The notes under the pieces were generated by a model, which saw only the letters and a list, made by a program, of their open reading frames with translations, did no database searches and was not told the DNA's origin. Below, piece by piece: positions 16,962 to 26,538 of a stretch of DNA of 50,907 nt; positions within the stretch are counted from its first letter, which is position 1, and each line of letters begins with the position of its first letter. This stretch comes from Herbaspirillum sp. (GTDB taxonomy: Bacteria > Pseudomonadota > Gammaproteobacteria > Burkholderiales > Burkholderiaceae_D): NCBI GenBank assembly GCA_028292625.1, contig JAQGLY010000057.1, positions 1 to 50,907 of the forward strand, given 5' to 3'. A program made the translations under genes and the position numbers.

Positions 16962-19421
16962 CTAATGGCCGTATTGATCCACCAGCCGGTCGGACTTCGG
17001 CGGCGGCGCGCCCATAGGCGGTTTCGATGACGATGCCGGCGCGCCCGGCGCCGACCCGGACGGCGAATCGGATTTGCCGAAACCGAAGAACGCGGCCACG
17101 CCCGACAGCGCATTCGATACCGGATTGCTGTCCACGCCCAGCGATGCGACAAAGCCGTTGCCCGGCGTGAAATTATCGAAATACAGTTCGCCGTCGACGG
17201 CCTGGACGCCATCCGGTATGGGCATCTTGTAGTTCGGCACGTTCTTCAGTGCGGTCCCCATGTATTCCAGCCAGATCGGCAGCGCCAGCTGCGCGCCGAA
17301 TTCCTTGGTGCCCAGGCTTTTCGGCTGATCGTAACCCATCCACGCCACGGTCGTCAGCGTATGCTGATAGCCGGCGAACCAGCCGTCGACTGCATCGTTG
17401 GTGGTGCCGGTTTTGCCGGCCAGATCGGTGCGGTGCAGGATATTGGTGCGGGCGCCGGTGCCGTTCTGCGCGACCGATTGCAGCAGGCTGGTCATCACAT
17501 AGCTGTTGCGCGCGTCGATCGCGCGCGGCGCATTCTGCTCCGCGATCAGCGGTTGCGCCTGGGACAGCAATTTGCCGCGGGCATCTGTGACCTGGGCGAT
17601 CAGATACGGCTGTATCGTGTAGCCGCCGTTGGCGAACACCGAATAGGCGGAGGCCAATTGCATCGGCGTGGTTTGTCCCGCGCCCAGCGCCAGCGGCAGA
17701 TACTGCGGCGTCTTGTCGGCATCGAAACCGAAATGCTGGGTGATGAACTGCTGCGCATATTGCACCCCGATGGCGTCCAGCGTGCGGATCGCCACCAGAT
17801 TGATCGATTTCTGCAATGCAACGCGCAAGGTCATCGGGCCGGCCGGCGGATCGTCGTCATGCGGCTGCCAGTCGTCTTGGCCGGGGCCGCCCGGATAAGT
17901 GACCGGCGCGTCGTTGATGATACTGGCCGGGGCATAGCCCTTTTCCAGCGCGGCCGAGTAGATGAACGGCTTGAACGTGGAGCCGGGCTGGCGCCAGGCC
18001 TGGGTGACGTGATTGAATTTGTTCTGCGCGAAATCGAAACCGCCGATCAGCGCGCGGATCGCCCCGTCCTGCGGCGTCATCGACACCAGGGTGGCTTCGA
18101 CCTGCGGCAACTGGACGATTTGCCAATTGTTCTTGGCGTCGCGGCGCAAGCGGATCACCGCACCTTCGCGGATGCGCATCGTTGCCGAGGCTTTCGGACT
18201 CAGCGCGGCGGCGACGAAACGCAAGGCTTCGCCGTTGAGCGTCACCATTTGGTCGTCGCGCATCACGGCGCGGATTTGTTTCGGACCGGCATCGAGCACC
18301 ACGGCGGAGACGATATCGTCGTGATCCGGATATTCGTCGAAGGCATCGTCGATGGCGTCCGAACGTTGGTCGGCGTCGCTCGGCAGCTTGATGGTTGTTT
18401 CCGGGCCGCGATAGCCGTGGCGGCGGTCGTAATCCATCACGCCGTTGCGCACCGCCTGATAAGCGGCGTTCTGGCCGGCCGCATCGATGGTGGTGATGAC
18501 GTTGAAGCCACGCGTATAAATGTCGTCCTTGTATTGCGCGTACAGCATCTGGCGCACCATTTCGGTCACGTATTCGGCATGCACGTCATATTGATTGCCG
18601 GAGCTTTTGACGTGGATATCTTCGGCGATCGCCTGATCGTATTCCGGCTTGCTGATGTAACCCAGATCCAGCATGCGTTTCAGAATATATTGCTGGCGCT
18701 GTTGCGCGCGTTTCGGGTTGACCACCGGGTTATAGGCCGACGGCGCTTTCGGCAGTCCGGCCAGCATCGCGGCTTGCGCCAAGGTAATGTCCTTCAGTTC
18801 GCGGCCGAAATAGACCCGCGCCGCAGCGGCGAAACCGAAGGCGCGCTGGCCCAGATAAATCTGGTTCATGTAGACCTCGAGAATCTGGTCTTTGGTCAGC
18901 GCCGCTTCGATTTCGCCAGCCAGCAGCATTTCGTAGATTTTGCGCGTATAGGTTTTTTCGCTGGACAGAAATACGTTGCGCGCTACCTGCATGGTGATCG
19001 TGCTGGCGCCTTGCGAGGCGCCTCCGTGCACCAGATCGGACAGGGCCGCGCGCGCGATGCCGATGTAATCCACCCCGCCATGCTCATAGAAACGCGCGTC
19101 CTCGATCGCCAGCACCGCGTTTTTCATGTTCGCGGGGATTTCGCCGAGTTTCACCAGACTGCGCTTTTCTTGGCCGAATTCTCCCAATAGGACATGATCG
19201 GCCGAGTAGATGCGCAACGGGATCTTGGGCTGGTAGTCGATGATGGCGTCCAGCGACGGCAGCCGGGGCTTCATGAAGATGACCGCATAGGCGCCGAGCA
19301 ACCCAAGGGTCACCACCGCCGCCAGCAATAGGCCGAGCAGGATGAACAGCAGACGATGCGAGGAACGCGGTTGGGCCGATCCGGAAGGGGGGGAAGGGCG
19401 ACGGGATTTGGTGTTTTTCAA
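16962..19421 (-). CDS. mrcA: Penicillin-binding protein 1A, bifunctional transglycosylase/transpeptidase
   Basis: The 819-residue class A PBP has a cytoplasmic tail, one membrane helix (residues about 25-50), a GT51 transglycosylase domain with the Glu of LAIEDARFYEHGGVD and the QGASTITMQVARN motif, an intervening OB-like region, and a transpeptidase domain. The active-site serine lies in PGSTFKPFIYSAA (SxxK), followed by SIN and LAGKTGTTND (KTG). It polymerises and crosslinks peptidoglycan in the periplasm. The C-terminus ends in a Pro/Ser/Gly-rich tail after residue 780. It is convergent with glpK, only 31 bases apart, without a clear terminator between. Typical for Burkholderiales PBP1A. 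Confidence 0.95.
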   Translation of the reverse strand: MKNTKSRRPSPPSGSAQPRSSHRLLFILLGLLLAAVVTLGLLGAYAVIFMKPRLPSLDAIIDYQPKIPLRIYSADHVLLGEFGQEKRSLVKLGEIPANMKNAVLAIEDARFYEHGGVDYIGIARAALSDLVHGGASQGASTITMQVARNVFLSSEKTYTRKIYEMLLAGEIEAALTKDQILEVYMNQIYLGQRAFGFAAAARVYFGRELKDITLAQAAMLAGLPKAPSAYNPVVNPKRAQQRQQYILKRMLDLGYISKPEYDQAIAEDIHVKSSGNQYDVHAEYVTEMVRQMLYAQYKDDIYTRGFNVITTIDAAGQNAAYQAVRNGVMDYDRRHGYRGPETTIKLPSDADQRSDAIDDAFDEYPDHDDIVSAVVLDAGPKQIRAVMRDDQMVTLNGEALRFVAAALSPKASATMRIREGAVIRLRRDAKNNWQIVQLPQVEATLVSMTPQDGAIRALIGGFDFAQNKFNHVTQAWRQPGSTFKPFIYSAALEKGYAPASIINDAPVTYPGGPGQDDWQPHDDDPPAGPMTLRVALQKSINLVAIRTLDAIGVQYAQQFITQHFGFDADKTPQYLPLALGAGQTTPMQLASAYSVFANGGYTIQPYLIAQVTDARGKLLSQAQPLIAEQNAPRAIDARNSYVMTSLLQSVAQNGTGARTNILHRTDLAGKTGTTNDAVDGWFAGYQHTLTTVAWMGYDQPKSLGTKEFGAQLALPIWLEYMGTALKNVPNYKMPIPDGVQAVDGELYFDNFTPGNGFVASLGVDSNPVSNALSGVAAFFGFGKSDSPSGSAPGAPASSSKPPMGAPPPKSDRLVDQYGH

Positions 19422-19493
19422 GGGCAGAGGTATCGGGAAATGAATGTGCCGCCCTATTCTACCGCAGTGCGGCGAACCGGCCGCCGCCCGGGC

Positions 19494-20639
19494 TCACGCA
19501 ATCCGGTTTTCGCTGACGGGATCGAACAGCAGCGCCTTCGACAAATCGAATGCCAGCCGCAGCGCCTGATTCGGCACCGCGCCGGCGCGCGGATGGGTGC
19601 GGCAGGTGATGGGGGCGCCGTTGAAGTGGGTGACCACCAGCGTGTCGGGGCCGGTCGGTTCGGTCAGCTCCACCGTGCAATCGACTTCGGTGGGACGGTA
19701 GCCGCCGTGATGGCCATTGCTCAGGCTGAGTGCGTCGGTCACATGTTCGGGACGGATGCCGAGGATGACCTCCTGGCCGGCATGACCGGCCAGGGCGCGG
19801 GCGGAGAGCGCCTCCATCGGCAGCGCCAGCGGGGTTTCCCGGCCGCCGTGTTCCAGTACGAAAGCCAGGCCCGGGCCGTTGGCGCCGTCGCCATTGACCA
19901 GTTTGCCGCGCAGGAAATTCATCGAAGGCGATCCGATGAAGCCGGCGACGAACAGATTGTCGGGGCGGTCGTAGATTTCCTGCGGACTGCCATATTGCTG
20001 CACCACGCCGTCCTTCATCACGGCGATGCGGTCGCCCAGCGTCATCGCTTCGATCTGGTCGTGCGTGACGTAGACGATGGTGCTGTTGAGGCGCTGATGC
20101 ATGCGCTTGATTTCGGCGCGCATTTCGACGCGCAATTTGGCGTCCAGATTCGACAAGGGTTCGTCGAACAGGAACAGCGCCGGATCGCGCGCGATGGCGC
20201 GTCCCATCGCCACCCGCTGGCGCTGGCCGCCGGACAGCAATGCCGGCTTGCGGTCCAGCAGATGCGTGATCTGCAAGGTATTGGCGACGCGTTCCACGAT
20301 GGCCTTTTGCTCGGCTTTCGGAATCTTGCGGATGCCCAGGCCGAAGGAAATATTCTCGCGCACCGTCATCGTCGGGTACAGCGCATACGACTGAAACACC
20401 ATCGCGATGTCGCGTTCTTTCGGCGCCACGTTGTTGACGCAGCGCTCGCCGATCAGAATTTCACCTTCGGAGACCGTTTCCAGTCCGGCGATCATGTTGA
20501 GCAGCGTGGATTTGCCGCAACCCGAGCCGCCGACCAGGATCAGAAATTGTCCGTCTTCGATTTCGAGGTCGATGCCCTTCAGCACTTCATTGCCGTTGGG
20601 GTAAACCTTGCGTACGTTGCGGATCGATAAGCTTGCCAT
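19494..20639 (-). CDS. ABC transporter ATP-binding protein, MalK/UgpC family (glucose importer)
   Basis: The 381-residue protein has Walker A ([16 protein letters not shown], near residue 37), Q-loop, signature [13 protein letters not shown], Walker B with [15 protein letters not shown], the switch His in [10 protein letters not shown], and a C-terminal TOBE/OB domain typical of carbohydrate ABC ATPases of the CUT1 class. As the last gene of the four-gene import operon it powers the permeases encoded just upstream. Proteins of this group sometimes serve several importers. The gap to the preceding permease gene is 55 bases. Confidence 0.93.
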   Translation of the reverse strand: MASLSIRNVRKVYPNGNEVLKGIDLEIEDGQFLILVGGSGCGKSTLLNMIAGLETVSEGEILIGERCVNNVAPKERDIAMVFQSYALYPTMTVRENISFGLGIRKIPKAEQKAIVERVANTLQITHLLDRKPALLSGGQRQRVAMGRAIARDPALFLFDEPLSNLDAKLRVEMRAEIKRMHQRLNSTIVYVTHDQIEAMTLGDRIAVMKDGVVQQYGSPQEIYDRPDNLFVAGFIGSPSMNFLRGKLVNGDGANGPGLAFVLEHGGRETPLALPMEALSARALAGHAGQEVILGIRPEHVTDALSLSNGHHGGYRPTEVDCTVELTEPTGPDTLVVTHFNGAPITCRTHPRAGAVPNQALRLAFDLSKALLFDPVSENRIA

Positions 20640-20694
20640 TTGTAATGCCTTTCCTGTTCGCGCCTGTGGCGTCTTGCCGATGCGCGTTTTTGTT

Positions 20695-21633
20695 CTAACC
20701 TTTGACCGCGCCGGCGGTCAGTCCGCGTACGAAATATTTTCCGGCCAGAATGTAGACCACCAGCGTCGGCAGCGCCGCGATGACGGCGGCCGCCATGTTG
20801 ACGTTGTATTCGGTGGCGCCGGTGGAGGTGTTGACCAGATTGTTGAGCGCCACGGTGATCGGCTTGGCGTCGGACCCGCCGAACACGATGCCGAATAGAA
20901 AATCGTTCCAGATCTGTGTGAATTGCCAGATGAAGCAGACCATGAAAATCGGCAGCGACAGCGGCAGGACGATGCGGCGATAAATCATGAAGAAGCCGGC
21001 GCCGTCGATGCGCGCGGCCTTGATCAGTTCTTCCGGCAAGGTAATGTAATAGTTGCGGAAGAACAGGGTAGTGAACGCGGTGCCGTAGACCACATGCACG
21101 AACACCAGGCCGGTCGTGGTGTTGGCCAGGTCGACCATGCCGAGCAGGCGCGCCATCGGCAGAATCACGACCTGGAACGGGATGAAGCAGCCGACCATCA
21201 GCGCCGTAAATACGATTTCGGAGCTGCGGAAACGCCATTGCGCCAATACGTAACCGTTGAGCGAACCGATGAAGGTCGAGATCAGCACAGCGGGCAGCGT
21301 GATCCTGACCGAGTTCCAGAAAAACGGCGCCAGCCCCGCGCAGTCGACGCCGGTGCAGGCGGAGCCCCAGGCCTTGGCCCAGGCCGCGGTGCTTGGCGCC
21401 AGCGGCAGCGACAGCAGATTGCCGCTGCGGATTTCATCCAGCGACTTGACCGACGTGCTCAGCATCACGTACAGCGGCGCCAGGTAATACAGCGCGACGA
21501 AGATCAGCAGCGCATAGATGACGATGCGCCCGGCGCTCAGCGGCGGCCGCTCCAGGTTCCGTTCCCGATCGGGACTGGCCAGATGTTCGGCGGCGACCGG
21601 CACCGCTACGTCTTGCAGGATGTCAGCGGCCAT
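20695..21633 (-). CDS. gtsC: Sugar ABC transporter permease (GtsC/MalG-like)
   Basis: The 312-residue product is a CUT1 permease with about six membrane helices. The EAA loop that contacts the ATPase reads [24 protein letters not shown]. It follows the first permease gene with an 11-base overlap, so the two are probably translationally coupled and form the heteromeric channel. Assignment to the glucose (Gts) type rests on the neighbouring binding protein and glucokinase. Inner membrane. Confidence 0.88.
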   Translation of the reverse strand: MAADILQDVAVPVAAEHLASPDRERNLERPPLSAGRIVIYALLIFVALYYLAPLYVMLSTSVKSLDEIRSGNLLSLPLAPSTAAWAKAWGSACTGVDCAGLAPFFWNSVRITLPAVLISTFIGSLNGYVLAQWRFRSSEIVFTALMVGCFIPFQVVILPMARLLGMVDLANTTTGLVFVHVVYGTAFTTLFFRNYYITLPEELIKAARIDGAGFFMIYRRIVLPLSLPIFMVCFIWQFTQIWNDFLFGIVFGGSDAKPITVALNNLVNTSTGATEYNVNMAAAVIAALPTLVVYILAGKYFVRGLTAGAVKG

Positions 21634-22564
21634 TGCGCGCTCCTTTGGTTTCCATATACATCAGCGGCACCAGCACCGCCATCACGGTGGCCAGCATCAT
21701 CATCGCCGACGCCGCGCCCAGACCGAGCTGCCCGCGCGAAAACGAAAACTGATACATGAAGATCGCCGGCAGATCCGACGATACGCCGGGACCGCCGGCG
21801 GTCAGCGCCATCACCAGGTCGAAACTCTTGATGGCGATATGCGCCAGCACCAGCAGCACGCTGAAGAATACCGGGCGCAGCGCCGGGATCACGATGCGGC
21901 GGTATATCGTCGGCAGGCTGGCGCCGTCCACCATCGCAGCCTTGATGATGCTGTCGTCGATGCCGCGCAGACCGGCCAGAAACAAGGCCATCACGAAGCC
22001 GGAGGATTGCCAGACGCCGGCGATGACGACGGTGTAGATCGCCATATCGGAATTGACCAGCCAGTCGAAGCTGAAACCGGCGAAGCCCCAGTCGTGCACC
22101 ATTTTTTCCAGGCCCAGGCCGGGATTGAGTATCCATTTCCAGGCCGCGCCGGTGACGATGAACGACAGCGCCATCGGATATAAATAGATGGCGCGCAGCG
22201 CGCCTTCCGAGCGGATTTTCTGATCCAGCAGGATGGCCATGAACAGGCCGATGCACAGGCAGGCGACAATGAACAGGCCGCCGAAGATGCCGAGATTGGA
22301 AGCCGACACCCACCAGCGGTCCAGCGTGAACAGCGTGGCGTACTGGTTCAGGCCCGAAAAGGTGTAATTCGGCATCATGCGCGAGTTGGTCAGCGACAGC
22401 CACGCGGTCAGCCCGATGAAACCGTAGACGAAAATCAGCGACATGGCGATGGTCGGCGACAGCACCAGCCGCGGCAGCCAGGCATCGGCGAAGCCGGCCA
22501 ACCGGCTGCGCCGGCTTTGGGGATGACCGGCCCGGGCGGGTTGCGGCATGGTATGAATGGACAT
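21623..22564 (-). CDS. gtsB: Sugar ABC transporter permease (GtsB/MalF-like)
   Basis: The 313-residue product has about six membrane helices and the EAA-type loop DSIIKAAMVDGASLPTIYRRIVIP. The start is placed at 22564 (MSIHTMPQPARAG), where AGGAGAAACAC precedes the ATG; an upstream extension to 22663 lies inside a strong hairpin region and has no family resemblance. It follows the binding-protein gene after a spacer that contains two stem-loops, a usual device for making more binding protein than permease. Confidence 0.88.
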   Translation of the reverse strand: MSIHTMPQPARAGHPQSRRSRLAGFADAWLPRLVLSPTIAMSLIFVYGFIGLTAWLSLTNSRMMPNYTFSGLNQYATLFTLDRWWVSASNLGIFGGLFIVACLCIGLFMAILLDQKIRSEGALRAIYLYPMALSFIVTGAAWKWILNPGLGLEKMVHDWGFAGFSFDWLVNSDMAIYTVVIAGVWQSSGFVMALFLAGLRGIDDSIIKAAMVDGASLPTIYRRIVIPALRPVFFSVLLVLAHIAIKSFDLVMALTAGGPGVSSDLPAIFMYQFSFSRGQLGLGAASAMMMLATVMAVLVPLMYMETKGARNGR

Positions 22565-22615
22565 GTGTTTCTCCTGAAGCAGAGCGGGGCGCAGGCTTGT
22601 TTCCGTCTGCCGCCG

Positions 22616-22693
22616 CGTTGCGGCATTCGTCCATCGCGGGGATGCGGTGGACGAATGCCGCAACGGGCTTGCAAGGCATCGGTTGCCGATGCC
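22616..22693 (-). repeat. Two tandem hairpins between binding protein and permease genes
   Basis: An 18-bp perfect stem (22616-22633 with 22648-22665, loop 14) is next to an 8-bp perfect stem GGCATCGG-ttg-CCGATGCC (22675-22693). Both lie in the transcribed spacer after the binding-protein stop. No T tract follows, so they should protect the upstream mRNA from 3' decay, or attenuate, rather than terminate. Confidence 0.75.
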
Positions 22694-22697
22694 GAAA

Positions 22698-23960
22698 TTA
22701 CTGCGTTTTAGCCGCTTTGGCCAGTTCCTGCACCGCCGCTTGCGAAGTCATGTGCGAATTCATGAACTTGGCGATCACATCGGAGACAGCGCCTTGCACT
22801 GCCGTATTCACGGCCATATTGTGCGCCAGACTCGGCTCCAGTGTGCCGGCCTTGCTGGCGGCGGCCATATCGTCCATCGATTTGATCGCGCAACTGTCGA
22901 ACTTGGCGCGCGATACGTCGGTGCGGGCGGGAATCGACCCTTTGGCCAGATTGAAGGTTTCCTGGAATTCCGGACTCATGATGGCGCTGGCCAGTGTCAA
23001 CTGTGCCTTTTGCACTTCCGGATTCTTGGCCTTGAACATGGCGATCGAATCGATGTTGTAGGTGAACGACTTGGCGCTGCCCGGCGCCGCTACGCACAGA
23101 TAATCCTTGCCCGCGGTTTTGCCGGCGTTGGTGAATTCGCCCTTGGCCCAGTCGCCCATGAATTGCATGCCGGCCTTGCCGTTGATGACCATCGCGGTCG
23201 CCAGATTCCAGTCGCGGCCCGGCGCATCCTTGTCGATATAGGTTTTGATTCTGGCCAGGGTATCGAAGACCTTGATCATGGTCGGTCCGGTCAGCGAGGC
23301 CTGATCCAGCTTCACCAGCGATTTGTTATAGAAATCCGCGCCGCCCACGCCCAGCACCACCGATTCGAACACCGTGGTGTCCTGCCATGGCTGGCCGCCG
23401 TGCGCGACGGCGATGAAACCGGCTTTCTTGATTTTATCGGCGGCGACGAAAAACTCATCCCACGTGGTCGGCACGGTGGCGCCGGATTTCTTCAGCACAT
23501 CGGGGTTAACCCATAGCCAGTTGACGCGATGCACGTTGACCGGTGCGGCCACGTAATGGCCCTGGTATTTCATGATGTCGGAGACGACTTTCGGCAGCAG
23601 CGCGTTCCAGTTGCCGGCAGTGGCCGCGGCGTCGATATTGGCCAGCACGCCTTCCTGCCCCCATTCCTGGATGGCCGGCCCCTTGATCTGCGCGGCGGTC
23701 GGCGGATTGCCGGAGATCACGCGCGCCTTCAATGCGGTCACGGCGGCTTCGCCGCCGCCGCCGGCCACCGCGAAGTCTTTCCACACGATGCCCTTGGCTT
23801 CCATCATTTTTTTTAGTTCGGCTGCGGATTTCGCTTCGCTGCCGGAGGTCCAGAAGTGGAGCACTTCGATTTCCACCGCATGGGCGGTCACGGCTGCGGT
23901 CAGTAACGTGGCGGCGACCAGACTCGTCATCGTGGTTTTGGTCAGGTGTTTCAATGTCAT
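22698..23960 (-). CDS. gtsA: Glucose/mannose ABC transporter substrate-binding protein
   Basis: The 420-residue periplasmic binding protein starts MTLKHLTKTTMTSLVAATLL with cleavage after AHA. The mature start VEIEVLHFWTSGSEAKS, then AVAGGGGEAAVTALKARV and IKGPAIQEWGQEG match the glucose-binding GtsA proteins known from Pseudomonas. The ATG at 23960 is preceded by GGAGACAAAA; the frame opens earlier at 23978 but without signals. It delivers glucose (perhaps mannose) to the permeases. Divergent from the glucokinase-regulator gene, with putative operators between. Confidence 0.92.
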   Translation of the reverse strand: MTLKHLTKTTMTSLVAATLLTAAVTAHAVEIEVLHFWTSGSEAKSAAELKKMMEAKGIVWKDFAVAGGGGEAAVTALKARVISGNPPTAAQIKGPAIQEWGQEGVLANIDAAATAGNWNALLPKVVSDIMKYQGHYVAAPVNVHRVNWLWVNPDVLKKSGATVPTTWDEFFVAADKIKKAGFIAVAHGGQPWQDTTVFESVVLGVGGADFYNKSLVKLDQASLTGPTMIKVFDTLARIKTYIDKDAPGRDWNLATAMVINGKAGMQFMGDWAKGEFTNAGKTAGKDYLCVAAPGSAKSFTYNIDSIAMFKAKNPEVQKAQLTLASAIMSPEFQETFNLAKGSIPARTDVSRAKFDSCAIKSMDDMAAASKAGTLEPSLAHNMAVNTAVQGAVSDVIAKFMNSHMTSQAAVQELAKAAKTQ

Positions 23961-24126
23961 TTTTGTCTCCTGTATCAAAAAGGGGCAACGGTCGAGGGCC
24001 GTTGTGCTGGCGGCGGCGCGGCGGACCGCCTGAGGATGGTTGGCAGCCCGATCGTCGTTTGTCGTTGTAATGTCTTCCGCGCTTTTGCCGCTTCGATCAT
24101 TATGCGTATGCCGCCCCTACAATGGC

Positions 24127-24141
24127 TTTACTGAAACTACA
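24127..24141. promoter_or_regulatory. Putative RpiR/HexR-type operator, site 1
   Basis: TTTACTGAAACTACA: right half ACTACA exact, left half partly matching TGTAGT. It lies about 167 bases upstream of the gtsA start. HexR sites described in other proteobacteria follow TGTAATwwwATTACA. Confidence 0.4.
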
Positions 24142-24197
24142 TGGAATCTTGTAATCGGCGGCTTAATCCGCCGAAGATGTGGCGGATCGCTTGTAAT

Positions 24198-24212
24198 TGT
24201 AGTAATGCTACA
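24198..24212. promoter_or_regulatory. Putative RpiR/HexR-type operator, site 2
   Basis: TGTAGTAATGCTACA is a near-perfect inverted repeat (TGTAG, 5-bp centre, CTACA) closely resembling the known HexR consensus. It lies between the divergent promoters. Confidence 0.55.
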
Positions 24213-24409
24213 TTAATATTGCAATACAAGTTTTTATTTTATTACAGAAAATATGCGGAGTTTGTTTTCATCCGAATGCAATTCCGCAGTCCGCCAAACC
24301 GGAATCAGGGGCCCGCCGAGCGAGCCATGGTTGTTATGTTGCACAATACAAGCCTTGAGATGTTTGATTGTTAACGGTTAATGTGTATTTTTACTGAAAG
24401 TTCAGCGAC

Positions 24410-26386
24410 ATGTCTTCATCTCCAATCGTCAATCGTGGGCCGATAACGGCCGAGGCCTATATGGACGGCCCGCGCCTGCTGGCCGATGTCGGCGGCACCA
24501 ATGCCCGCTTTGCGCTGGAGCGCGCGCCTGGCCGGATCGACACCATACAGACGCTGCGCTGCGCCGATTACGCCGAGTTCGCCACCGCGGTCGAAGCTTA
24601 TCTGGGCAATGTCAACGAGGCCGGCATCAAGCACGCGGCGATCGCGATGGCCAATCCGGTGCAGGGCGACGAAATCAAGATGACCAATCACGATTGGGCG
24701 TTTTCGATCGACGCCACGCGGCGCCGGCTCAATCTCGACACCTTGCTGATCGTCAACGATTTCACTGCCTTGTCGATGGCGCTGCCGCATCTGGAGCAAT
24801 CCAATTGCGTGCAGGTCGGCGGCGGCAGGCCGCAGGCGGGCGCGGTGATCGGGCTGGTCGGCGCCGGCACCGGACTCGGCGTCGGGGGCCTCATTCCCAG
24901 CGAGAACCGCTGGATCGCGCTGGGCAGCGAAGGCGGCCACATCACGTTTTCGCCATCCGATGAACGCGAAGCGGCGATTCTGTCGTATTGCTGGCGCACC
25001 TACTCGCATGTGTCGGCCGAACGGCTGGTGTCCGGGCCGGGAATCGAAACCATTTATCGGGCGCTGGTCGATATCGGCCAACCGGCCGGCGTCGCGGCCG
25101 CGCTGGAAACCCCGCAAATCGTCGAGCGCGCGCTGAACCACGGCGATGCGCTGTGCCTGGAAACGCTGGATTGTTTTTGCGGCATGCTGGGCACGGTGGC
25201 GTCGAACGTGGCGGTCACGCTGGGCACGCTGGGCGGCATTTATCTGGGCGGCGGCGTGGTGCCGCATCTGGGCGATTATTTCGCGCGCTCGTCGTTTCGC
25301 CGGCGCTTTGAAAGCAAGGGCCGTTTCGAAGCCTATATGCAAAGGATTCCGACGTATGTCATTACCGCGCCTTATCCAGCCTTCGTCGGCGTCGCGGCGA
25401 TTTTGTCCGAGCATCTGGGCGGCGGCAATGCGATTCCTTTCCTGGAACGGATACGCAAGGCGCGCGCGCAGTTTTCGCCGGCCGAATTGAAAGTGGCGAC
25501 CTTCATCCTGGCGCATCCGCGCGCATTGATGAGCGAACCGATTTCCGAAATCGCGCGGCGCGCCGAAGTCAGCCAGCCGACCGTGATCCGCTTCTGCCGC
25601 ACCATGGGTTGCCAGGGGCTGGCCGATTTCAAACTCAAGCTGGCGTCCGGCGTGACCGGCACCGTGCCGGTGGCGCACAGCCAGGTGCACGTCGGCGATT
25701 CGCCGCTGGATGTCGGCGTCAAGGTGGTCGACAACACCATCGCCGCGATGATGGAAGTGCGCGACAATCTGAATCCGGATGTGTTGTCGAAGGTGATCGA
25801 GATACTGAGCCAGGCCGCGCGCATCGAATTCTACGGCTTCGGCAGCTGCGGTCTGGTGGCCGAAGATGCGCAGCAGAAATTTTTCCGCCTGGGCATTCCG
25901 TCGGCCGCGTCCGCCGATCCGCAATTGCAGGAAGTGTCGGCGGCGCTGCTGAAGAAGGGCGATGTGGCGGTGGTCATTTCCAACTCGGGCCGTTTGCGCC
26001 ACCTGGCTACCGCGGTCGATGCCGCGGCCAATTCTGGCGCCACCATCATTGCGCTGGCGCCCAGCAATTCCCCGCTGTCGCGGCGCGCCGACTTCACGCT
26101 GGCGGTGGAGCACGACGAAGGCAGCATGATGCACATTCCGATGGTGTCGCGCATCCTGCTGCTGTTGCTGGTCGATGTGCTGGCGGTCGGCGTTTCGCTG
26201 AATCGGTCCAGCCCGTTTGCCGAACTGCAGCGTCAGGCGCGGCGCGGCATACTGACGCATATTGCGCCGGGCCGGCCGGGGGAGGCGATCTCCGCCAAGT
26301 CGGATGCGGACGTTGCCGATAATGGCGGCGGCGATGACAACGGACTTTCCGGATCCGCATCGAATATGATTTCGCATATTAAATAG
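24410..26386 (+). CDS. Glucokinase fused to RpiR/HexR-family transcriptional regulator
   Basis: The 658-residue protein is a fusion. Residues about 20-335 are a Glk-family glucokinase (LLADVGGTNARFAL ATP motif, TNHDWAFS, LIVNDFTALS, GAGTGLGVGGL). Residues about 343-415 are an RpiR-type HTH (RARAQFSPAELKVATFIL, then EVSQPTVIRFCRTMG). Residues about 463-600 are a SIS phosphosugar-binding domain (IEFYGFGSCGLVAEDAQ). It phosphorylates glucose and presumably represses sugar genes until a phosphosugar binds the SIS domain. Such fusions are known in Burkholderia and relatives. The neighbouring divergent glucose importer is the obvious target. The start may instead be the Met at codon 18 (MDGPRLL). 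Confidence 0.93.
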   Translation: MSSSPIVNRGPITAEAYMDGPRLLADVGGTNARFALERAPGRIDTIQTLRCADYAEFATAVEAYLGNVNEAGIKHAAIAMANPVQGDEIKMTNHDWAFSIDATRRRLNLDTLLIVNDFTALSMALPHLEQSNCVQVGGGRPQAGAVIGLVGAGTGLGVGGLIPSENRWIALGSEGGHITFSPSDEREAAILSYCWRTYSHVSAERLVSGPGIETIYRALVDIGQPAGVAAALETPQIVERALNHGDALCLETLDCFCGMLGTVASNVAVTLGTLGGIYLGGGVVPHLGDYFARSSFRRRFESKGRFEAYMQRIPTYVITAPYPAFVGVAAILSEHLGGGNAIPFLERIRKARAQFSPAELKVATFILAHPRALMSEPISEIARRAEVSQPTVIRFCRTMGCQGLADFKLKLASGVTGTVPVAHSQVHVGDSPLDVGVKVVDNTIAAMMEVRDNLNPDVLSKVIEILSQAARIEFYGFGSCGLVAEDAQQKFFRLGIPSAASADPQLQEVSAALLKKGDVAVVISNSGRLRHLATAVDAAANSGATIIALAPSNSPLSRRADFTLAVEHDEGSMMHIPMVSRILLLLLVDVLAVGVSLNRSSPFAELQRQARRGILTHIAPGRPGEAISAKSDADVADNGGGDDNGLSGSASNMISHIK

Positions 26387-26432
26387 GGCCGCGGGCGCTG
26401 GTGTCCACGGAGGATGCCGGCACCGGCTCCCG

Positions 26433-26464
26433 AAAAAAACGCCCGCTCGGGGAGGAAGCGGGCG
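26433..26464 (-). terminator. Terminator of the porin gene
   Basis: Minus strand: CGCCCGCT, 9-base loop, AGCGGGCG followed by seven T. It lies about 75 bases beyond the porin stop codon and 47 bases beyond the convergent fusion-gene stop. Confidence 0.88.
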
Positions 26465-26538
26465 AAGGAGGGATTCGGGCAGATGATCATTGCAGCGGCG
26501 GCGGACCTGCCGCGCGGCTGCAAATGGGCAGAGTCTCT

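Larger units (their letters stand above)
23961..24409. other. 449-bp divergent control region of the glucose module
   Basis: This region separates the importer operon from the glucokinase-regulator gene and contains no plausible gene. Two copies of a TGTAGTnnnACTACA-like site (24127-24141, 24198-24212) lie in an AT-rich part (24180-24260) that should hold promoters. The region 24380-24410 is also AT-rich; the start at 24410 has no clear Shine-Dalgarno. Confidence 0.6.

Noticed and set aside
17361..19190. 609-codon plus-strand frame inside the PBP1A gene
   Set aside because: Antisense shadow of mrcA with typical R/Q/H/D-rich composition and no start signal.
19494..23960. Importer as a glycerol-3-phosphate (Ugp) system because of nearby glpD/glpK
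   Set aside because: The binding protein has the glucose GtsA signature, and the divergent neighbour is a glucokinase; PBP1A separates it from glpDK.
24416..26377. 653-codon minus-strand frame opposite the glucokinase-RpiR gene
   Set aside because: The plus strand has two unmistakable domains; the antisense product has shadow-type composition.
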